A stretch of 64,000 nucleotides of DNA from Halobacterium litoreum. Lineage in GTDB: Archaea > Halobacteriota > Halobacteria > Halobacteriales > Halobacteriaceae. The DNA lies in the NCBI RefSeq assembly GCF_021233415.1, contig NZ_CP089466.1:2542001-2606000 (forward strand). The letters run 5' to 3'. Numbering within the stretch: position 1 is the first letter of the stretch; each line of letters begins with the position of its first letter. This document shows positions 59,967 to 64,000 of this stretch, one piece after another. The notes beneath the pieces are model-generated. The model did not search any database. It saw only the letters and a list, made by a program, of their open reading frames with translations, and was not told the origin of the DNA. Position numbers and translations under genes: made by a program.

Positions 59967-60494
59967 GTGTACAGCGTGAACGCGCCGGTGCCGGCGTCGG
60001 TCAAGGACGTCGCCGCCGACCTCCGGCCCGCGCTCACCGGCTTCGACCGCGTGCGCGAACGCCACGAGCAGACGCTCCTCGTCAAGCGCGTGCCCGCCGA
60101 CGACCGGAAGGAACTCCGGACGGCGTGGCAGACCGCCAAGGACGCGCTCGCCGGCGCGCCCGCCGTCGAAGCCCGCGTCTCGGAGGTGGACACCTTCCAG
60201 AACCCCCCGAACGGCTCCAGCCCCGTCGTCTACCTCGCCGTCGAGAGCCCCGGCATCCACGACCTCCACGCGCGCCTCTGCTCGGTCTTCGACCCGGTGC
60301 CCGTGATGGAGGGCGGCGACGACTACGACCCCCACGTCACGCTCGCCCGCGACGCCGACGGCTTCCAGGGCCGGCGCGCCGTCGACAACATCGACGGCCG
60401 CCAAGTCGGCCCGGTCACGTGGACTATCGACGAACTCCACCTCTACGACGCCACCTACGGCGAACGCGTGGACTCTATCTCGTTGCCGGCGTGA
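59967..60494 (+). CDS. 2'-5' RNA ligase family (2H phosphoesterase) protein
   Basis: Protein of 175 residues from GTG 59967. It begins VYSVNAPVPASVKDVAADLRPALTGFDRVRERHEQTLLVKRV, like haloarchaeal 2H proteins. The second H-x-T motif is clear, DPHVTLARD (about 116-124); the first reads HEQT, with one extra residue, so the catalytic pair may be altered. 2H proteins act on 2',3'-cyclic phosphate or 2'-5' linked RNA; the substrate here is unknown. GTG is inferred from the family start since the frame has no nearby ATG. Confidence 0.78.
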   Translation: MYSVNAPVPASVKDVAADLRPALTGFDRVRERHEQTLLVKRVPADDRKELRTAWQTAKDALAGAPAVEARVSEVDTFQNPPNGSSPVVYLAVESPGIHDLHARLCSVFDPVPVMEGGDDYDPHVTLARDADGFQGRRAVDNIDGRQVGPVTWTIDELHLYDATYGERVDSISLPA

Positions 60495-60542
60495 GTTCTC
60501 GTACTGTTTGAAAATTGGCGTTGCTACCGTGAACGCTACCTC

Positions 60543-60824
60543 CTCGAAAGCCCCGAGATTGTGGACTCGGTGCGCTCGCTGCGCGCTTCACTCGCTTCGC
60601 TCGTTCCAGTGCTTTCGTCGCGCGCCTTCGTCCACAATCTCGCCCCTTTCAGTCCCGCCCGGTACCGGATGACGCGCCCGCTGGAAACACGCCTACCGAC
60701 CAACTGGTGTTAGGTGGGACTGAAAGGGGCGGAGCGGTCGACTGCGCCCGGGCGAAGCAAGCACGCGACCGGCGGGAGCGCGCGCAGCGAGCCCCGGCGT
60801 ATCGACCGCTCCGGGGCTTTCGAG
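60543..60824. repeat. Inverted pair of intergenic hairpin units, copies 3 and 4
   Basis: Unit A (60543-60656): edge CTCGAAAGCCCC, arm GAGATTGTGGAC, loop with GCTCGCTGCGCGCTTCACTC, arm GTCCACAATCTC, edge CCCCTTTCAGTCCC. Unit B (60716-60824) is the reverse complement in layout: edge GGGACTGAAAGGGG, arm GGAGCGGTCGA, arm TCGACCGCTCC, edge GGGGCTTTCGAG. Edges match between units; arms differ but are self-complementary within each. The 375-base spacer 60495-60869 holds no gene. Confidence 0.8.
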
Positions 60825-60869
60825 GACACGTCGGCGGCACTGGCCGAACTGCCGGCTGTTGAAATTGGC

Positions 60870-63083
60870 TCAGGGACTAGGCGGGTCGCCGTCGTAGGCG
60901 TCCAGGTCGCCGTAGAAGTTCAGCATCGAGAACCGCAGTTTCTCGGGGTCGATGTCCACGAGTTCCTGCCGGTCTTCCGGGGGGAACGTGGGGTTGACGC
61001 TGTACTTGCGCATCGCCGTCCGGCTCTCTTTCGTGTACCGGCGGTCGACGAGCATCCGGACGCCGAAGTCCTCGGGCGACCGAATCACGCGCCCCATCGC
61101 CTGCCGGGTCTTGCGGACGGTGGGAATCTCCACGGCGTACCGCCAGCCGGCGTCCTCCTCGTGGTGTCTGTCGTCGCGGCCGTCGAACGTGCGGGTGTAG
61201 GCGTCCTGGACGGCTTCGGCGCGCGCGTCGAGGTGTGGGTAGGGGACGCCGACGACGGCGACGGTGCGGGCGTCGTCCCCGTCGAAGCTCACGCCCTCGG
61301 CGAGCGTACCCCACAGCGACGTGAACAGCGCGCCGTTGCGGTCGGCGACGAACTCCTGTCGCAAGTCCTCGGCGGCGACGCCGGGCTGGTCGAGGTAGCG
61401 GGTGGTGTCGGCGTCCGCGAGGAGGTCGTGGTAGCGCTCGGCCTCGGCGTAACTCGGGAAGAAGAAGAGGCAGTTCCCGGGCGTGAACCGCACCGCGTCG
61501 CGGAGCGCGCCCGCGACCTCGTCTTGGACCGAGGGGTCCTCGCGGTTCGAGGAGAACAGGGGTTCGGTGTCCACCGCGAACGTCCGGCGGCGGTCCTCGG
61601 GGAACTGCAGGCCGTACGCCATCGTCACCGGGTCGTCGAGGCCGAGCACGTCGCTCACCACGTCGAACGGGCGGAGGGTCGCCGACATCAGGACGGAGGC
61701 GTGGACGGCGTCGAAGAGGTCCGTCGTCACCTCGCGGGGGATGCAGGTGTAGAGTTCGGCGCGCCCGTACACCTCGTCGGTCTGCTCGTTCCGGCGGACC
61801 GCCGCCGTCGGGTACTGGCCGAGGTCGTTTCCGCGCTCGATGTACGCCTCCACGAACTCCGCGACCCGGAGGACGTGGCAGTCCCGGCGCGTCGTCGTCT
61901 CCCCGTTCCGGTAGGCCTCCTCGTACTCCTCGTCTAAGTACTCGCCGAGGCCGAGCGCGTCGGTCACGTCCTCCTTGATGCCGGGCCCGGTGTACGACTG
62001 GAGGAAGGCCAGCGTCAGGTCGTCGCGCCGGTCGTCGTTCGCGACGGGCACGTCCTCCCAGTTCTCGCCGACCTCGGACTTCGCGCGCGACGGCCCCTTT
62101 CCGCCCGGGCCGAAGGAGTCCTCGTAGGTCTCCACGAGCGCGTCCCGGAACGCCGACACCACGCGCTCGGCGGCCTCTCCCCGGTCGTCCTCGACTTCGT
62201 CGAGTTCCGCGAGCGCGCTGTCGAGGCTGTTCTCCGTCAGTTTCTCCGCGGCGTGGTCGCGGGCCGCGTCCTCGACGTTGTGCGCCTCGTCGAAGACGAC
62301 CACCACGTCCTCCGGGTCCCGACCCAGCCAGCGGAAGAACTGCGCGCGGATGCCGGGGTCGAGCAGGTGGTGGTAGTTACACACCGCGAGGTCGACGCCC
62401 TCGATGCCGTCCTTCAGGAGTTCGTACCCGCAGAGGCCCTGCTGCTCGGCGTACTCGTAGATGTCCTCGGGGGTGCGCACGCCGTCGTACAGCCACTGGT
62501 AGAAGTCGTCGTTGTCGCCGACGAGGTTCTCGTAGTAGCGCTCGCAGACGTTCCCCTCCTGGAGGTCTTCGAGGTCGTCCTCGACGGCTTCGAGTTCCTC
62601 CATCACGGACTGTCGGGCTTCCGCCGCCGCCTCGTCGCCGTCCTGGGCCTCGTCTAAGAGGGCCTCCTGGCGCTCCTCCAGTTGGCGCTTGTCGCGCTCG
62701 GCGTCCACGAGTTCGTGGGTGTTGTCCCGGAGCACCTGGCACTCCTCGTAGTTCACGTCGATGTGACACATCGACCCCTTCCCCTTGAACACGACCGCGC
62801 GGATGGGTTCGGCGTCGTGAATCTCACGGGCCTCGCGGACGAACTGGCGCATCTGCTGGTGGACGTTCGTCGTGATGACGACCGTCTTGTTCTCCTCGCG
62901 GGCGTGCGAGAGCGCCGGCGCGAGCGCCGCGAGCGTCTTCCCCGTCCCGCAGGCGCCCTCGAACAGCACGTCCCGGCCGGTGTCGAGGGCGTCCCGTATC
63001 TCGTCCATCGCCGCCCGCTGGTTGTCGTACGGCGAGGGCTTCGGGAAGAACTGCAGGTAGTCGGGTGAGTCGCTCGCGGCCAC
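60870..63083 (-). CDS. XPD/Rad3-family DNA helicase
   Basis: Superfamily 2 helicase of 737 residues. Walker A is FEGACGTGKTLAAL (about 41-54), the DEAH box is VVVFDEAHNVEDAARDH (about 261-277), motif V is GTLAEGVSFDGDDARTVAVVGVPYPHLD and motif VI is RQAMGRVIRSPEDFG. Cys106, Cys115, Cys180 and Cys218 lie where the Fe-S cluster domain of XPD should be, and an acidic coiled-coil-like insertion (about 123-178) separates the middle pair. It opens YLQFFPKPSPYDNQRAAM as archaeal XPD does. XPD unwinds 5' to 3' in repair; whether it replaces or complements UvrABC here is unknown. DinG is the alternative. Confidence 0.88.
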   Translation of the reverse strand: MAASDSPDYLQFFPKPSPYDNQRAAMDEIRDALDTGRDVLFEGACGTGKTLAALAPALSHAREENKTVVITTNVHQQMRQFVREAREIHDAEPIRAVVFKGKGSMCHIDVNYEECQVLRDNTHELVDAERDKRQLEERQEALLDEAQDGDEAAAEARQSVMEELEAVEDDLEDLQEGNVCERYYENLVGDNDDFYQWLYDGVRTPEDIYEYAEQQGLCGYELLKDGIEGVDLAVCNYHHLLDPGIRAQFFRWLGRDPEDVVVVFDEAHNVEDAARDHAAEKLTENSLDSALAELDEVEDDRGEAAERVVSAFRDALVETYEDSFGPGGKGPSRAKSEVGENWEDVPVANDDRRDDLTLAFLQSYTGPGIKEDVTDALGLGEYLDEEYEEAYRNGETTTRRDCHVLRVAEFVEAYIERGNDLGQYPTAAVRRNEQTDEVYGRAELYTCIPREVTTDLFDAVHASVLMSATLRPFDVVSDVLGLDDPVTMAYGLQFPEDRRRTFAVDTEPLFSSNREDPSVQDEVAGALRDAVRFTPGNCLFFFPSYAEAERYHDLLADADTTRYLDQPGVAAEDLRQEFVADRNGALFTSLWGTLAEGVSFDGDDARTVAVVGVPYPHLDARAEAVQDAYTRTFDGRDDRHHEEDAGWRYAVEIPTVRKTRQAMGRVIRSPEDFGVRMLVDRRYTKESRTAMRKYSVNPTFPPEDRQELVDIDPEKLRFSMLNFYGDLDAYDGDPPSP

Positions 63084-63162
63084 GATGGCGGGTCGTTGGT
63101 CGCCACGCCGTATAAACGTCAGCCCGTCTTCTCGCCGAACCGAGGTTTAGGCCGACCAAAAC

Positions 63163-63170
63163 GTATATTC
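63163..63170 (+). promoter_or_regulatory. TATA box for small gene at 63196
   Basis: GTATATTC, centred about 30 bases before ATG 63196. Confidence 0.6.
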
Positions 63171-63195
63171 GGCTGCGGCCCGGTACTCTCTGCTG

Positions 63196-63330
63196 ATGGC
63201 ACTCTCGCAGGACGACGACGGCGAGACGGTCTCGGCGTTCCGCTCGTCGCCGGACCGCACCGTCTTCACCGAAGCCGACAACCCCGACGGCTGGCTCTCC
63301 ACCGACTACACCGTCGACGTCGAACGATAG
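63196..63330 (+). CDS. 44-residue haloarchaeal hypothetical protein
   Basis: Acidic small protein: MALSQDDDGETVSAFRSSPD, then RTVFTEADNPDGWLSTDYTV and DVER. The RTVFTEADNPDGWL core with a closing DYTVDVE is a recognisable conserved small haloarchaeal family without known function. Its own TATA box supports leaderless expression. Divergent from the helicase and convergent with dpsA. Confidence 0.7.
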   Translation: MALSQDDDGETVSAFRSSPDRTVFTEADNPDGWLSTDYTVDVER

Positions 63331-63379
63331 GAACGACGCACAGCGCGCCGACCGAAAAATCAGTATCTGTCTTCGCGGT

Positions 63380-63919
63380 CTACTCGCCGACGACCAGCGT
63401 GTCGTCCTCGAGGTAGTGCTCGACGTGGTGGGCGTCGTCCTCGACCTCGACGAGGTTCTCGCGCAGCATCTCGGCGGTCGCGTGGTCGCCGAGGTTCGAC
63501 GCGAGGTCGACGTGCTCGCGCAGGCTCTCGATGACGTCCCCGTACATCGCGAGGTCGTTCTCCAGGGACGTCCGGATGTCGTAGACGTCCTCGTCCTCGG
63601 GCTCCAGCGAGGACTCGGCTTCGAGGGTCGCGCCGCTCGCGTGGGGTACGCCGCCCAGCGCCTGCACGCGCTCCGCGAGTTCGTCCGCGAACGCCTCGGC
63701 GTTCTCGGCGGCGTCGCCGAGGAACAGGTGGAGGTCGCGGAACTCCGCCCCCTCGACGTTCCAGTGGTGTTTCTTCAACTGGTGGTAGAGGACGTACGTG
63801 TCCGCGAGGTCGGCGTTCAGCGCGTCGACGACCTGCTCGGCCTTCTCCGCGTCCATCCGGAGCGCTTCGGAGCCCTCGACGTCACCGGCGTGCGCGCGTA
63901 CTTCTTTCTGGGTGCTCAT
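63380..63919 (-). CDS. dpsA: Dps-like ferritin DpsA
   Basis: Dps-family ferritin of 179 residues that stores iron and protects DNA from oxidative damage as a dodecamer. The ferroxidase region is ADTYVLYHQLKKHHWNVEGAEFRDLHLFLGDAAENAEAFADELAERV, with the His, Asp and Glu ligands at the subunit interface; DDAHHVEHYLEDDTLVV ends the protein. It matches Halobacterium salinarum DpsA in most of its length, including the MSTQK start at 63919, which is why the ATG at 63928 is not used. Confidence 0.95.
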   Translation of the reverse strand: MSTQKEVRAHAGDVEGSEALRMDAEKAEQVVDALNADLADTYVLYHQLKKHHWNVEGAEFRDLHLFLGDAAENAEAFADELAERVQALGGVPHASGATLEAESSLEPEDEDVYDIRTSLENDLAMYGDVIESLREHVDLASNLGDHATAEMLRENLVEVEDDAHHVEHYLEDDTLVVGE

Positions 63920-63943
63920 GACAGTCACCTATTCGACCGCCCG

Positions 63944-63953
63944 CCACTTAAAG
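63944..63953 (-). promoter_or_regulatory. Promoter of dpsA
   Basis: Minus strand CTTTAAGTGG, centred about 30 bases before the dpsA ATG. Upstream, 63955-63975 is AT-rich and could hold an operator; iron-responsive control is known for H. salinarum dpsA but no defined site is recognised here. Confidence 0.6.
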
Positions 63954-64000
63954 ATTTTTGCCAAATAGAAATTCGGTTACGGAATCGGAAAACAACGTTC

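Overview
The window looks like chromosomal DNA of a halophilic archaeon (class Halobacteria, probably Halobacteriaceae). The evidence is a very high G+C content (by eye about two thirds), acidic proteins rich in Asp and Glu, many leaderless genes with a TATA box 25-31 bases before the start codon, an archaeal Orc1/Cdc6 beside an ORB-type origin and the oapABC genes, LysW-dependent arginine synthesis, PurO and a halobacterial-type DpsA. Genus is inference; the full arginine pathway argues against Halobacterium salinarum, an arginine auxotroph. No transposase, integrase, CRISPR array or rRNA was seen.

Layout. 1-5.4 kb is a replication origin region: a partial DoxX-like gene, orc1 on the minus strand, a 1.4 kb gene-free origin with several ORB boxes and an AT-rich unwinding segment, then oapA-oapB-oapC. 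5.5-19 kb is mixed: MATE transporter, small haloarchaeal proteins, a methyltransferase, a three-gene thiamine/iron-type ABC importer, an AI-2E family permease, two divergent rhodaneses and a ferritin-like protein. 19-31 kb holds repair and nucleotide genes: uvrB, uvrC, an ABC-2 exporter, a TauE-like exporter with a UspA protein, and a two-subunit ribonucleotide reductase. 31-34 kb is a second ABC-2 exporter group. 34-50 kb is amino acid and purine metabolism (lysC, tryptophanase, purO, serB, serA, thrC) with a tRNA-Gln, a candidate structured RNA, a sensor kinase and transporters. 50-59.4 kb is the arginine cluster on the minus strand: lysW-argX-argC-argB-argD-argE-argF and argG-argH. 59.7-64 kb has small proteins, an XPD/Rad3 helicase and dpsA.

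How the genes work together. Orc1 should bind the ORB boxes; oapABC are conserved origin neighbours. LysW carries glutamate while ArgX, ArgB, ArgC, ArgD and ArgE convert it to ornithine; ArgF, ArgG and ArgH then make arginine. LysC and ThrC belong to the aspartate pathway, SerA and SerB to serine synthesis. UvrB and UvrC are two of the three excision repair proteins; uvrA is not here.

Most notable: (1) the reductase small subunit has Phe where the tyrosyl radical normally sits, with metal-ligand spacing identical to the chlamydial class Ic enzyme; (2) dispersed intergenic hairpin units with conserved edges and different but self-complementary arms, including an inverted pair at 60.5-60.8 kb; (3) a candidate structured RNA and a 45-base duplication next to tRNA-Gln; (4) a purine-to-pyrimidine strand switch across the origin; (5) ORB-like boxes beyond the origin, two of them inside distant coding sequences; (6) convergent gene pairs that end on a shared CTAG or abut as TGA|CTA.
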